Part shown: positions 46,532-54,053 of the stretch, piece after piece
Layout of the letters: each line of letters opens with the position of its first letter
How positions within the stretch are numbered: position 1 is the first letter of the stretch
Assembly: GCA_024742475.1 (NCBI GenBank)
Contig: JANSYI010000011.1
Coordinates: forward strand, 166,230 to 230,229
Origin: a bacterium
Lineage (GTDB): Bacteria > Myxococcota_A > Polyangia > Nannocystales > Nannocystaceae
Length of the DNA: 64,000 nucleotides
Direction: 5' to 3'
The notes under the pieces: generated by a model
Told to the model about the DNA's origin: nothing
Database searches by the model: none
The model's input: only the letters and a program-made list of their open reading frames with translations
Program-made: the position numbers and the translations under genes

Positions 46532-47139
46532 ACGTACCCCTTCACCAATCCACCGATCACGACGTCCCAGCCGCCGACCGCCAAGAACAGCAGCAACTTC
46601 ACGGGCACGCTCACCAGAGGCTGCGGCACCGCCGAGAGCCCGCTGAGGAGCAGCGCCTGCCCCACGACGAGATCGGCCAGCACGAAAGGCACCAGCACGA
46701 CCACGGCGATCGCCAGCGCCTCGGTCAACTCGGTCACCAAGAACGCGGGCACGATCACCCACGGAGAGCTCTCGTTCGCGCCCTGCAGCTCGGCGAAGAA
46801 ACGCAGCTCGAGCGCGTCGGCGTGGCGTGCCGTGAAGTCGAGCAGCGGTGCGAGCAGCTGCCCCCCGCGCCCCATCGGATCGAAGAGCACCGCCTCGAGC
46901 CCACCGAGCGCCTCCAGCGTGCCCAGCAGCGCACCACCGACCGGGGCCATCACGACCGCGGTGATGACGGCCGCGACGGCGATGACGATGGGCCAAGGGA
47001 GGAACGACTCTGCGCCCAACCCGGTCCGCAGCGCGCCCACCACCACCATCGACTTGGTGAACGCGGTGCACAGCGCCAGCACCAGCGGAAGCGCCGCGAG
47101 GCCAACCCACACCCAGACCGTCGGAGACACCTCAGCCAT
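46528..47139 (-). CDS. sctR: SctR/FliP-like type III export gate protein
   Basis: The product has 203 residues. Conserved FliP/SctR segments are CTAFTKSMVVVGALRTGLG (first helix region), PAFLVTELTEALAIAVVVLVPF and the end VSVPVKLLLFLAVGGWDVVIGG, where the Gly-Gly-Trp turn before the last helix is the family signature. Five copies form the core of the export gate in known systems. There is no cleavable signal peptide of the flagellar FliP kind; the length fits nonflagellar SctR. It overlaps the FliO-like gene by 8 bases and sctS by 4. Confidence 0.85.
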   Translation of the reverse strand: MAEVSPTVWVWVGLAALPLVLALCTAFTKSMVVVGALRTGLGAESFLPWPIVIAVAAVITAVVMAPVGGALLGTLEALGGLEAVLFDPMGRGGQLLAPLLDFTARHADALELRFFAELQGANESSPWVIVPAFLVTELTEALAIAVVVLVPFVLADLVVGQALLLSGLSAVPQPLVSVPVKLLLFLAVGGWDVVIGGLVKGYV

Positions 47140-47383
47140 CGACGGCCTCCGGCGGCAGCTCAGCCAGCAGCGTGGGCGAGCCCGCCGGGCCGGTGCCGAT
47201 CATCCATCGCCGGCCTTCGACGGTGACGACGTGCACCGCATGCTCGGTGGTGAGGCGGACGCTGTGTCCTCCGGGTCCCAGACCGGCCTGCTCCAGTCGT
47301 CGACGCATCCACAAGGCCGCGACGAGCAGCGCGCCCAACACGAGCGTGACGGGCACCAAGGAACCGAGCGCAGCGCTGCCCAT
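47132..47383 (-). CDS. FliO-like small membrane protein
   Basis: The product has 83 residues from the ATG at 47383. One membrane helix (VPVTLVLGALLVAALWM) is followed by basic residues and a small beta domain (HVVTVEGRRWMIGTGPAGSP) that fits the FliO pattern, in which a strand ending in G-x-R-x-x-L/I-G precedes a short loop. FliO helps assemble the FliP ring in flagella; nonflagellar type III systems normally lack it. Its place in front of sctR, with 8 bases of overlap, supports the call. The gene begins directly after the rplQ terminator (47434-47462). Confidence 0.6.
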   Translation of the reverse strand: MGSAALGSLVPVTLVLGALLVAALWMRRRLEQAGLGPGGHSVRLTTEHAVHVVTVEGRRWMIGTGPAGSPTLLAELPPEAVDG

Positions 47384-47433
47384 GTGCGATAAAATCCCAC
47401 ACTGACGCCCTTCTTCCAAAAAACCGGCACGCG

Positions 47434-47462
47434 AAAAAGCCCCGCTGCACGAGCAACGGGGC
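47434..47462 (-). terminator. Intrinsic terminator after rplQ
   Basis: On the minus strand GCCCCGTTGC (47453-47462) pairs with GCAGCGGGGC (47439-47448), ten pairs with one G-T wobble, loop TCGT, followed by TTTTT (47434-47438). It ends the alpha operon 24 bases after the rplQ stop and separates it from the FliO-like gene. Confidence 0.85.
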
Positions 47463-47486
47463 CTTACCCGATCACCGAGGCGAGGA

Positions 47487-47900
47487 CTAGTTGTCCAGGA
47501 TGAGCTGGACGTAGGCCATCGGCGCCGCATCGCCGGGGCGCGGCCCGGCCTTGATGATGCGGGTGTAGCCGCCCGGGCGAGACTTCAGCGCCGGTGCGAC
47601 CTCATGGAACAAGCGGTAGAGCTGATCCTTGCCGCGGACCATGCGACCCGCGACGCGGATGGCATGCACCAGGCGGGTCTTCTCTTCGGCGGTGCGCGCG
47701 TCCTCGTCCTTGGCGACGATGTCGGCGACGCGGATCGCCTTGGTGATGGTCTTCTCCGCGAAGCTCCGCAGCTCCTTGGCCTTGGCCTCGGTCGTGCGGA
47801 TGCGGCCGTGCTCGACCAGGGAGGTGACCATGTTGCGCCACATGGCCTTGCGGTGGGACGAGTTGCGTCCGAGTTTCCGTCCAGATTTGCGATGTCGCAT
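47487..47900 (-). CDS. rplQ: 50S ribosomal protein L17
   Basis: The product has 137 residues. MRHRKSGRKLGRNSSHRKAM and NMVTSLVEHGRIRTTEAKAK are the L17 N-terminal signature, and GGYTRIIKAGPRPGDAAPMA its C-terminal one. An insert of about 15 residues (VADIVAKDEDARTAEEK) lengthens it a little over the usual 120. It is the last gene of the alpha operon, 61 bases after rpoA, and is closed by a strong terminator. Confidence 0.96.
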   Translation of the reverse strand: MRHRKSGRKLGRNSSHRKAMWRNMVTSLVEHGRIRTTEAKAKELRSFAEKTITKAIRVADIVAKDEDARTAEEKTRLVHAIRVAGRMVRGKDQLYRLFHEVAPALKSRPGGYTRIIKAGPRPGDAAPMAYVQLILDN

Positions 47901-47961
47901 CGTAGGGGGTCCTTAGAGGGGTCCGTCGAGGGCCTTGGTAGGTGATTCGGATGGACGCCGA

Positions 47962-48969
47962 CTACTCGTGAGCGGGCGGCGGTCCCTGCCAGTTCGGGAT
48001 CTTCATCCCGAGCGAGAGCCCCATCTGGGCGAGGATCTCTTTGATCTCTTTGAGAGACTTGCGACCAAAGTTCTTGGTCTTGAGCATCTCGGCTTCGGTC
48101 TTCTGGACCAGGTCACCGATGTAGTGGATGTTGGCGTTCTGCAGGCAGTTCGCCGAGCGGACGCTGAGCTCGAGCTCGTCGACCGAGCGCCACAGGTACT
48201 CGTTGAGCTTGTCCTCTTCGGACGGCTCTTGCGGCGTCGCCTCTTCGATTTCCTCGCGGTTGATGAAGATCGAGAGCTGCTCTTTGAGGATCTTGGCCGC
48301 GAAGGCGACCGCGTCGTCGGGGCGAACCGAGCCGTCGGTCCACACCTCGAGCACGAGACGGTCGTAGTCCGTCCGCTGCCCCACGCGCGCGTTGGTGACC
48401 CGGTAGTTGACCTTGTGGATGGGCGAGAAGAGGGAGTCGATCGGAATGACGCCGATCGGTTGCCCCTCTTTCTTGTTTTGGTCTGCGGTCTGGTAGCCGC
48501 GACCCATCTCCACCGTCATCTCCATCTTGAGCTGTCCGCCGTTGGACAGCGTCGCGATGGGCTGCTCGGGGTCGAGAACGTGCAGCCCGGTGGGCGCGAC
48601 GATGTCCGACGCCTTGACCTCGCCCTCGCCCTGCTTGTCGATCTGGATCGTGCGGGGCGTGGCGTCATCCATCTGGAGACGCAGCGACTTGATGTTCAGG
48701 ATGATGTCGGTGACGTCCTGAACGACGCCCTCGATGGTGGTGAACTCGTGAAGCGCACCTTCGATGCGCACCGAGGTGACAGCCGCGCCCTGAAGCGAGC
48801 TGAGCAGCACGCGACGCAGGCTGTTGCCAAGCGTGATCCCGTAGCCGCGCTCGAGGGGCTCGCAGGTGAACTTTCCGTAGGCGTCGCTGAGCGAGTTGTT
48901 GTCCGCGTCCAGCTTCTTGGGCCGGATGAGGTCTCGCCAGTTTCTCGCGATGGTGTTCGTGTCTTGCAT
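47962..48969 (-). CDS. rpoA: DNA-directed RNA polymerase alpha subunit
   Basis: The product has 335 residues. The N-terminal assembly domain (about 1-235) shows FTCEPLERGYGITLGNSLRR and VEGALHEFTTIEGV-like motifs. A charged linker precedes the C-terminal domain (about 265-325, VDELELSVRSANCLQNANI and KNFGRKSLKEIKEIL), which contacts UP elements and activators. All parts are present. It follows rpsD by 48 bases and precedes rplQ, the standard alpha operon order. Confidence 0.97.
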   Translation of the reverse strand: MQDTNTIARNWRDLIRPKKLDADNNSLSDAYGKFTCEPLERGYGITLGNSLRRVLLSSLQGAAVTSVRIEGALHEFTTIEGVVQDVTDIILNIKSLRLQMDDATPRTIQIDKQGEGEVKASDIVAPTGLHVLDPEQPIATLSNGGQLKMEMTVEMGRGYQTADQNKKEGQPIGVIPIDSLFSPIHKVNYRVTNARVGQRTDYDRLVLEVWTDGSVRPDDAVAFAAKILKEQLSIFINREEIEEATPQEPSEEDKLNEYLWRSVDELELSVRSANCLQNANIHYIGDLVQKTEAEMLKTKNFGRKSLKEIKEILAQMGLSLGMKIPNWQGPPPAHE

Positions 48970-49017
48970 TGGCTGGTCCTGCGCTCCTGTACCGCTAGGT
49001 GAGGTGGGTGCGTTCTA

Positions 49018-49647
49018 CTACTTCGAGTAGAGCTCGACGATGAGCTGTTCGTCGATTTCGGCGGCAATGTCGCTGCGTGCGGGAAGCGCGGAGACCTTGC
49101 CCTTGAAGTTGTCCTTGTCCAGCTCGAGCCAGCCCGGAGCCGGGGTGCGATCGACCTTGGCCAGCGCGTCGACGACCTTTTGAACCTTGCGGCTCTCGGT
49201 GCAGACCTCGATGACGTCGCCCTCTTTGACGAGGTAACTGGGGATGTCGACCTTCTTGCCGTTGACCCGGTAGTGGCCGTGGCGCGCGAGCTGTCGGCAC
49301 TCGGCGTGGCTGGCCCCAAAGCCCAGGCGCAGGGTCACGTTGTCGAGACGACGCTCGAGAAGGCTGAGCAGGTTCTCGCCCGTGACGCCCTTCATGCGGG
49401 ACGCGCGGTAGTAGTAGCCGCGGAACTGCTTCTCGAGCAGGCCGTACATGCGCTTGACCTTCTGCTTCTCACGAAGCTGCTGGCCGTAGTCGCTGGGACG
49501 ACGCTTGCGACCCTGGCCGTGCTGGCCGGGCGGGTACGGGCGGCGCTCGTAGCCACACTTCTGGGAGAAGCAGCGATCGCCTTTGAGGTAGAGCTGCGCG
49601 TCTTCGCGACGGCAGAGGCGGCAGGTTGGTCCGGTGTAACGAGCCAT
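49018..49647 (-). CDS. rpsD: 30S ribosomal protein S4 (zinc-binding form)
   Basis: The product has 209 residues. C9, C12, C26 and C31 (TCRLC, DRCFSQKCG) form the zinc site of the C-plus type of S4. The RNA-binding S4 domain follows (LERRLDNVTLRLGFGASHAE and RQLARHGHYRVNGKKVDIPS). It starts 16S rRNA assembly and in many bacteria represses its own operon. It lies 18 bases after rpsK. Confidence 0.97.
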   Translation of the reverse strand: MARYTGPTCRLCRREDAQLYLKGDRCFSQKCGYERRPYPPGQHGQGRKRRPSDYGQQLREKQKVKRMYGLLEKQFRGYYYRASRMKGVTGENLLSLLERRLDNVTLRLGFGASHAECRQLARHGHYRVNGKKVDIPSYLVKEGDVIEVCTESRKVQKVVDALAKVDRTPAPGWLELDKDNFKGKVSALPARSDIAAEIDEQLIVELYSK

Positions 49648-49665
49648 CGTATTCGTTCCTCTGAT

Positions 49666-50049
49666 TTAGACGCGGCGGCGCTTCGGCGGGCGGCAGCCGT
49701 TGTGGGGGATCGGGGTCACGTCCTTGATGGAGGTGACGCGCAGGCCGGACGACTGGATGCCGCGCAGGGCCGACTCGCGACCTGCACCCGGACCCGAGAT
49801 CCGAATGGAGACCGTCTGGAGGCCGTGATCCTGGGCGCGCTTCGACGCTTCGTCGGCGGCGAGCTGGGCGGCGAACGGCGTGGACTTACGAGAGCCCTTG
49901 AAGCCACGCACACCGGCCGAAGCCCATGCGATGACGTTGCCGTTGACGTCGGTGATGCTGACGAGCGTGTTGTTGAACGTCGAGCGGATGTGGACGACAC
50001 CCGTCGAGATGTTCTTGCGAACGCGCTTCTTTCCTCGTGCTTGAGCCAT
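49666..50049 (-). CDS. rpsK: 30S ribosomal protein S11
   Basis: The product has 127 residues. GVVHIRSTFNNTLVSITDVN, SAGVRGFKGSRKSTPFAAQ and the end PHNGCRPPKRRRV are S11 hallmarks. The protein lies on the platform near the mRNA exit region. The basic N terminus (MAQARGKKRVRKN) is normal. It is placed between rpsM (27 bases) and rpsD (18 bases). Confidence 0.97.
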   Translation of the reverse strand: MAQARGKKRVRKNISTGVVHIRSTFNNTLVSITDVNGNVIAWASAGVRGFKGSRKSTPFAAQLAADEASKRAQDHGLQTVSIRISGPGAGRESALRGIQSSGLRVTSIKDVTPIPHNGCRPPKRRRV

Positions 50050-50076
50050 CTTGCTTCAGCCTTCTTCTTCCAGCCG

Positions 50077-50448
50077 TTATTTCTTCTTGCCCGCGACGGT
50101 GGCTCGCTTGGGCCCTTTGCGCGTGCGCGCGTTGGTGTGCGTACGCTGGCCACGGCACGGAAGACCACGGCGGTGACGAAGGCCGCGATAGCAGCCGAGG
50201 TCCATGAGGCGCTTGATGCTGCCTTGGACCTCGCGGCGAAGGTCACCCTCGACCTTGTAGCCACCTTCGATGGTTTGACGGATGGCGCTGATCTGCTCGT
50301 CGGTGAGGTCGTCGGTGCGAACCGAAGGACCCACGCCCGACTCTTTGAGAATGCGCGTCGCGGTGTTGCGGCCGACGCCGTAGATGTAGGTAAGCGCGAT
50401 TTCGATGCGCTTGTTCTTGGGCAGATCGACGCCAGAGATGCGTGCCAT
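50077..50448 (-). CDS. rpsM: 30S ribosomal protein S13
   Basis: The product has 123 residues from the ATG at 50448. MARISGVDLPKNKRIEIALT, the helix-two-turn-helix region (GVGRNTATRILKESGV) and the basic end RGQRTHTNARTRKGPKR, which contacts P-site tRNA, identify S13. The frame remains open upstream through rpmJ but that is noncoding in this phase. The start is 2 bases after the rpmJ stop. Confidence 0.97.
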   Translation of the reverse strand: MARISGVDLPKNKRIEIALTYIYGVGRNTATRILKESGVGPSVRTDDLTDEQISAIRQTIEGGYKVEGDLRREVQGSIKRLMDLGCYRGLRHRRGLPCRGQRTHTNARTRKGPKRATVAGKKK

Positions 50449-50450
50449 GA

Positions 50451-50564
50451 CTAGCCTTGCCTCTGCTTGTGCTTGGGGTTTTCGCAGATGACTCGCACCA
50501 CTCCACGGCGGCGGATCACCTTGCACTTCTCGCAAATCTTCTTGACGCTGGCTCGGACTTTCAT
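50451..50564 (-). CDS. rpmJ: 50S ribosomal protein L36
   Basis: This short gene encodes 37 residues from the ATG at 50564 to TAG at 50451-50453. MKVRASVKKICEKCKVIRRR and VICENPKHKQRQG are diagnostic. C11, C14, C27 and H32 form the zinc ribbon. It stands 2 bases before rpsM and 124 bases after the infA stop; nothing recognisable lies in that gap. Confidence 0.95.
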   Translation of the reverse strand: MKVRASVKKICEKCKVIRRRGVVRVICENPKHKQRQG

Positions 50565-50688
50565 CGTCAGGGGCTCGCTGCGCTGCTCGGTGTCGGGAAG
50601 GAAGGCTTTCGGAAGTCGTTGGGCTGGTTCGAGTCCAGGGAGGCTTTGGCACCCCGCCGGGAAGGCAGGGATTGTCGGGCTGACCGGA

Positions 50689-50928
50689 TCACGCGGGAGC
50701 GGATGCAGGCGGTTCGACGGCGAGCCCGAGGATGGTTCCGCGACCGAGGTCGCTCGAGGCGGGGCGAACCCGCACTCTATCTCCAGGCTTGAATGAAGTG
50801 CCGAGGCGTTGGACTTGAGGGGACAGACCGGCGACGAGAGAAGAGCCGCCCTCCGTTTCGAGGCGAAAGAGACGCTGGGGCAGGTCGGCCACGATGGTGG
50901 CGTTCACGACCTCGGCGTCTGGGTTCAT
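50689..50928 (-). CDS. infA: Translation initiation factor IF-1, divergent
   Basis: The product has 79 residues from the ATG at 50928. The OB-fold order of IF-1 is visible: VNATIVADLPQRLFRLETEG, VAGLSPQVQRLG, FKPGDRVRVRPASSDLGRGT. The last corresponds to the family's PGDKVxVELSPYDLxRGRI. Many usually fixed residues differ (for example MRxxxIxI is VQRLGTSF), and the C-terminal tail is longer. The place in front of rpmJ-rpsM supports infA. A second, canonical infA elsewhere in the genome cannot be excluded. A strong promoter lies 80-108 bases upstream of the start. Confidence 0.8.
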   Translation of the reverse strand: MNPDAEVVNATIVADLPQRLFRLETEGGSSLVAGLSPQVQRLGTSFKPGDRVRVRPASSDLGRGTILGLAVEPPASAPA

Positions 50929-51007
50929 CAAAGGAAGTCTCGTTAGAGAACTCGGGGGTTGGACAGAAGGAACGACCCGGGTACGGACCCGGGCCACGGA
51001 GCGCCGG

Positions 51008-51036
51008 AATATAGAGGCACCTTGTAGGGAAGTCCA
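51008..51036 (-). promoter_or_regulatory. Promoter of the infA-rpmJ-rpsM-rpsK-rpsD-rpoA-rplQ unit
   Basis: On the minus strand TGGACT (51031-51036), a 17-base spacer and TATATT (51008-51013, five of six consensus bases) form a good sigma-70-type promoter. Transcription would start near 51001 and leave a leader of about 73 bases. In that leader two copies of GACCCGGGTAC-like sequence (CCCGGG at 50976-50981 and 50988-50993) can pair into a small hairpin. The upstream transcript is closed by a terminator at 51111-51137. Confidence 0.6.
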
Positions 51037-51292
51037 CCCCTCACCCGCCGCCGATTTTCGGGCCCCGACGTGAGAAGCCGCGACCGCGATCCCCGCCGGC
51101 GAGAACGGTCAAAACCGCCCACAGATGGCTCTGTGGGGCCTCTGACGGCCAATTTGCGCATCCGCGCCGCGCAACTAAGCAGATGTTCACCACGAAGATT
51201 CACGCGGCCCCGACGCAGAGATCGGGCGATCCTCGCGAAGCGCGCTGGGCCCGAGGCGATCCCGCTCGGAGCTCGCTTCCGGCGACGATGGG
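51037..51292. other. Gap between the DUF952 gene and the infA promoter
   Basis: Apart from the terminator at 51111-51137, this stretch shows no convincing reading frame, RNA gene or repeat. It belongs to the 364-base gap between the infA start and the DUF952 stop. Confidence 0.5.
51111..51137 (-). terminator. Intrinsic terminator after the DUF952 gene
   Basis: On the minus strand CCCACAGA (51130-51137) pairs perfectly with TCTGTGGG (51118-51125), loop GCCA, followed by CGGTTTTG with four T (51111-51114). It lies about 155 bases after the DUF952 stop and 75 bases before the infA promoter, so it separates the two units. Confidence 0.8.
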
Positions 51293-51637
51293 TCAGAGTT
51301 CGGGCGGGAGCACGAAGCCGTCCGCGTCGGACTGCAGCGGCCAGTGCCCGCGCACGGCCTGCAGCGGCATGGTGCCGTAGACGTGCGGGAACCTCTCCCC
51401 TCCCCGGCTGACCTCCCAGCGCAGGCTGCCCTCGGGCAGCATTCCGGGGTCGATCTCGACGAGCACGAGCCCGGCCTGACCGGCGAAGTGCTTGTTCGCC
51501 GTGCCGAGCACCTGCCCGTGTGCCGACAGATGCACGAACCCGTCGGCCTCGTCCACGGGAGCCCAGGGCAGATGACCCAAAGGGACACGGCGCTCCCACT
51601 GGGGCGCCGTGTAGATTTTGAAGATGCGACTCGTCAT
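51293..51637 (-). CDS. DUF952-family protein
   Basis: The product has 114 residues from the ATG at 51637, which has GAGAGG 7 bases upstream; an ATG at 51670 lacks such a site. MTSRIFKIYTAPQWE, ADGFVHLSAHGQVLGTANKHF, LVLVEIDP and FPHVYGTMPL are the conserved parts of DUF952. This is a small domain of unknown biochemical function, with a fixed F-I-H-x-S segment. It sits between adk and infA, where many bacteria have map, and has no known link to translation. Confidence 0.85.
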   Translation of the reverse strand: MTSRIFKIYTAPQWERRVPLGHLPWAPVDEADGFVHLSAHGQVLGTANKHFAGQAGLVLVEIDPGMLPEGSLRWEVSRGGERFPHVYGTMPLQAVRGHWPLQSDADGFVLPPEL

Positions 51638-51729
51638 CCGCTCAACCTCTCGTAGCAATCGAGCCTGCACCGTCGCGGCGAGCGAAGCGAGCAGGAGCGC
51701 CCGCGCGCGACCTCGGAAGGGAGGCCGCA

Positions 51730-51769
51730 GCGGGCTTCGCCCGCGGAGGACGGGAAACCGAGAGGTTTC
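51730..51769 (-). repeat. Extragenic two-hairpin element, copy 2 (3' of adk)
   Basis: Reading on the minus strand from the adk stop, hairpin 1 is GAAACC-TCTC-GGTTTC (51754-51769). After 9 bases hairpin 2 is GCGGGC-GAA-GCCCGC (51730-51744). Then come GCCTCCCT, CGCGGG and a GCTCGC direct repeat, down to about 51679. Order, loop sequence TCTC and spacing match copy 1 at 25089. Both lie right after a stop codon. No T tract follows the stems. Confidence 0.55.
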
Positions 51770-51778
51770 TCCAATGAA

Positions 51779-52417
51779 CTACAGCACCGCGCTGATGCGA
51801 GCGAAGACTTCGTCGGGCGTACCGACGCCGTCCACTTCGACGACGATGCCCTTGGCCTGGTAGCGCGGGATGACGGGCTCGGTCTCGGCGACGAACTTGT
51901 CGAGGCGCTCCTTGACCTTCGCCGCCGTGTCGTCGGAGCGCTGGTAGAGTTCCTCACCGGTCACGTCGCAGACGCCCTCGACCTTCGGGGGGTTGTACTT
52001 GACGTGATAGACGTGCCCCGACTTGGACATGCGTCGGCCCGTGACGCGCTCCTCGATGAGCTCGAAGGGCACCTTGATGTTGATGACCTTGTCGAGCGTG
52101 ACCTCGGCGTCGAGGGCATCGGCCTGCACGCTCGTCCGCGGGAAGCCGTCGAGGATGAAGCCCTTGTCGGCCTCGGGCTTGACGATGGCCTCCTTGAGCA
52201 GGCCGATGACCAGCTCGTCGGGCACGAGCGCTCCGGCGTCCATGAAGCTCTTGGCTTGCTTGCCGAGCTCGGTTCCGGCCTTCACGGCAGCGCGCAACAG
52301 ATCTCCGGTGCTGATGTGCGCGTAGCCCAGCGTCTCCTTGAGCTTCTTGGCCTGGGTGCCCTTCCCCGATCCAGGGGCCCCGATCAACATGATTCCCGTG
52401 CGGGTCGTCTCTGCCAT
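51779..52417 (-). CDS. adk: Adenylate kinase
   Basis: The product has 212 residues from the ATG at 52417; the frame is open further upstream only as a shadow of secY. MLIGAPGSGKGTQAKKL is the P-loop; then HISTGDLLRAAV, GFILDGFPRT and the long LID (YHVKYNPPKVEGVCDVTGEE) without the four-Cys zinc site. The enzyme balances AMP, ADP and ATP. It is separated from secY by an intrinsic terminator and has its own probable promoter. Confidence 0.95.
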   Translation of the reverse strand: MAETTRTGIMLIGAPGSGKGTQAKKLKETLGYAHISTGDLLRAAVKAGTELGKQAKSFMDAGALVPDELVIGLLKEAIVKPEADKGFILDGFPRTSVQADALDAEVTLDKVINIKVPFELIEERVTGRRMSKSGHVYHVKYNPPKVEGVCDVTGEELYQRSDDTAAKVKERLDKFVAETEPVIPRYQAKGIVVEVDGVGTPDEVFARISAVL

Positions 52418-52425
52418 GCGCGAGC

Positions 52426-52454
52426 AATGTAGCAGCCCTGCTGGCCGCGACGAA
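52426..52454 (-). promoter_or_regulatory. Putative promoter of adk
   Basis: On the minus strand TACATT (52426-52431) lies 17 bases after a weak -35 (TTCGTC, 52449-52454) and ends 8 bases before the adk ATG, so the message would be nearly leaderless. It directly follows the secY terminator, which makes a promoter here necessary if that terminator works. Confidence 0.4.
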
Positions 52455-52459
52455 GCCGC

Positions 52460-52502
52460 AAAAAACGGCAACGGCCCCGCGGCATGAAGCACGCGGAGCC
52501 GT
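52460..52502 (-). terminator. Intrinsic terminator between secY and adk
   Basis: On the minus strand ACGGCTCCGCG (52492-52502) pairs with CGCGGGGCCGT (52471-52481), eleven pairs with one T-G wobble and a 10-base loop. TGCCG and six T (52460-52465) follow. It lies 25 bases after the secY stop. Confidence 0.85.
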
Positions 52503-52527
52503 CGGCTCTCCAAAGAGACGCTTGCGT

Positions 52528-53880
52528 CTACTTGCGTCGGCCTCGGCCGCCACGCGGCCCGGCAAAGCCCTCGTACGAACGCGTGACCAGATGGCTTTCG
52601 ATCTGCTGCGCCGTGTCGAGCGCGACGCCGACGACGATGAGCAGCGAGGTGCCGCCGTAGTAGAAGGGCACGTTGAACTTGGTCTGCAAGAAGGTGGGCA
52701 GCACGCAGACCGCGGAGATGTACCAGGCGCCGACGAACGTCAGCCGGTTGAGCACGTAGTCGATGTACTCGGCGGTGCGCTTGCCGGGTCGAATGCCCGG
52801 GACCGATGCGTTCTGCTTCTTGAGGTTGTCGGCGACGTCGGTCGGGTTGAACTGAATCGCGGTGTAGAAGTACGTGAAGAACACGCACATCGCGACGTAG
52901 ACGGTGATGTACAGCCACCCATCGTAGCGGAGCGCGTCCGAGAGCTTCTGCAGCCACTCGTTCTGACTCCACGCGGCGATCTGACTGGGGAACATCAGAA
53001 TCGAGGACGCGAAGATCGGCGGGATGACGCCCGCGGAGTTGATGCGCAGCGGCAGGTAGTTGGCGTTGCCGCCGAACATCCGCTGGCCGACCACGCGCTT
53101 GGCGTACTGCACGGTGATGCGTCGTTGGCCGCGCTCCATCATCACGATGAAGGCGATGACCGCGATCGCACCGACGCCGAGGATCGCGACGGTCATCGGA
53201 CCGAAGTTCTCCGGGTCGTCCTGCATCTTCTGGAACAGCTGATACATCGCAGACGGCAGGTTCGCGATGATGCCCCCGAAGATGATGAGCGAGATGCCGT
53301 TGCCGATGCCCCGCTCGGTGATCTGCTCACCGAGCCACATCAAGAACACGGTGCCGCCGGTCAATGTCAGCACCGTCATGAACTCGAAGCCGAACCCGTC
53401 GGGCTCGAGCACCAGCTGCGACCCCGCGGAGTTCTGCGACTCGAGCCAGTTGGCGATGAAGTAGCCCTGCACGAACGCGAGGCCGACCGTGCCGTAGCGG
53501 CTGTACTGGTTGATCTTGCGGCGCCCCGACTCGCCCTCCTTGCTCAGCTGCTCGAGCCGAGGGATGACGACCGTCATCAACTGCATGATGATGGACGCGC
53601 TGATGTAGGGCATGATCCCGAGCGCGAACACGGAGACCTGCTCCAGCGCACCGCCGGTGAACATGTTGAAGTAGCCGAGGAAGCCGCCGGAACCGGAGTT
53701 CACCAGCTCGGACATCACCTTTCGGTCCACACCAGGGACCGCGATGAACACACCGAGCCGATAGACGGCGAGCATGCCCAAGGTGAAGAGCACGCGCTTG
53801 CGAAGCTCGGGCAGCTTGAAGATGTTGATGAGAACGTTCATGGAGCGTCCGAGGTGGCCCCGAGGCAGGGGCGTCTTCAT
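52528..53880 (-). CDS. secY: Protein translocase subunit SecY
   Basis: The product has 450 residues from an ATG at 53880 (GAGAG just upstream); an ATG at 53841 gives 437 residues and begins closer to the family start (MNVLINIFKLPELRKRVLFT). Ten membrane helices are present. Conserved parts are YRLGVFIAVPGVD, ALGIMPYISASIIMQLM, GERGIGNGISL-like ITERGIGNGISLIIFGGI, and the C-terminal PGIRPGKRTAEYIDYVLNR, a ribosome/SecA-contacting loop. It forms the central export channel. Unlike the classical spc operon it is separated from rplO by an esterase-like gene and followed by a terminator. Confidence 0.95.
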   Translation of the reverse strand: MKTPLPRGHLGRSMNVLINIFKLPELRKRVLFTLGMLAVYRLGVFIAVPGVDRKVMSELVNSGSGGFLGYFNMFTGGALEQVSVFALGIMPYISASIIMQLMTVVIPRLEQLSKEGESGRRKINQYSRYGTVGLAFVQGYFIANWLESQNSAGSQLVLEPDGFGFEFMTVLTLTGGTVFLMWLGEQITERGIGNGISLIIFGGIIANLPSAMYQLFQKMQDDPENFGPMTVAILGVGAIAVIAFIVMMERGQRRITVQYAKRVVGQRMFGGNANYLPLRINSAGVIPPIFASSILMFPSQIAAWSQNEWLQKLSDALRYDGWLYITVYVAMCVFFTYFYTAIQFNPTDVADNLKKQNASVPGIRPGKRTAEYIDYVLNRLTFVGAWYISAVCVLPTFLQTKFNVPFYYGGTSLLIVVGVALDTAQQIESHLVTRSYEGFAGPRGGRGRRK

Positions 53881-53951
53881 GCTCTCGCGCCTTTCGCGAC
53901 GCAAGGGCTGGACGTGCATTGGCCCGTGGGGCCGCAGCGGGCGACGAACCT

Positions 53952-53957
53952 ATCCTA
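53952..53957 (-). promoter_or_regulatory. Putative -10 box (TAGGAT) upstream of secY
   Basis: TAGGAT on the minus strand matches four of six -10 bases and lies about 70 bases before the secY ATG. No clear -35 with standard spacing was found. A promoter in this 173-base gap is expected because the upstream ribosomal unit is closed by a terminator. Confidence 0.25.
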
Positions 53958-54020
53958 TGGAGCGTTCGCCTGCATCTGACACGACGCGCGGGAACCCACA
54001 TGGCGGGATTGGCGCAAGTC

Positions 54021-54039
54021 GTGACCGATCTACGGTCAC
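54021..54039. other. Perfect inverted repeat after the esterase-like gene
   Basis: GTGACCG-ATCTA-CGGTCAC is a 7-base perfect stem with a 5-base loop, starting 15 bases after the esterase stop on the minus strand. No T tract follows, so it may be a binding site or a weak 3' end structure rather than a standard terminator. Confidence 0.4.
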
Positions 54040-54053
54040 GCGCATAGAGCGCT

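Noticed and set aside
47384..47433. Promoter for the FliO-like gene with TTGGAA and TTTTAT boxes
   Set aside because: The spacing (19 bases) and box quality are too poor to list; a promoter there is nevertheless likely because of the rplQ terminator.
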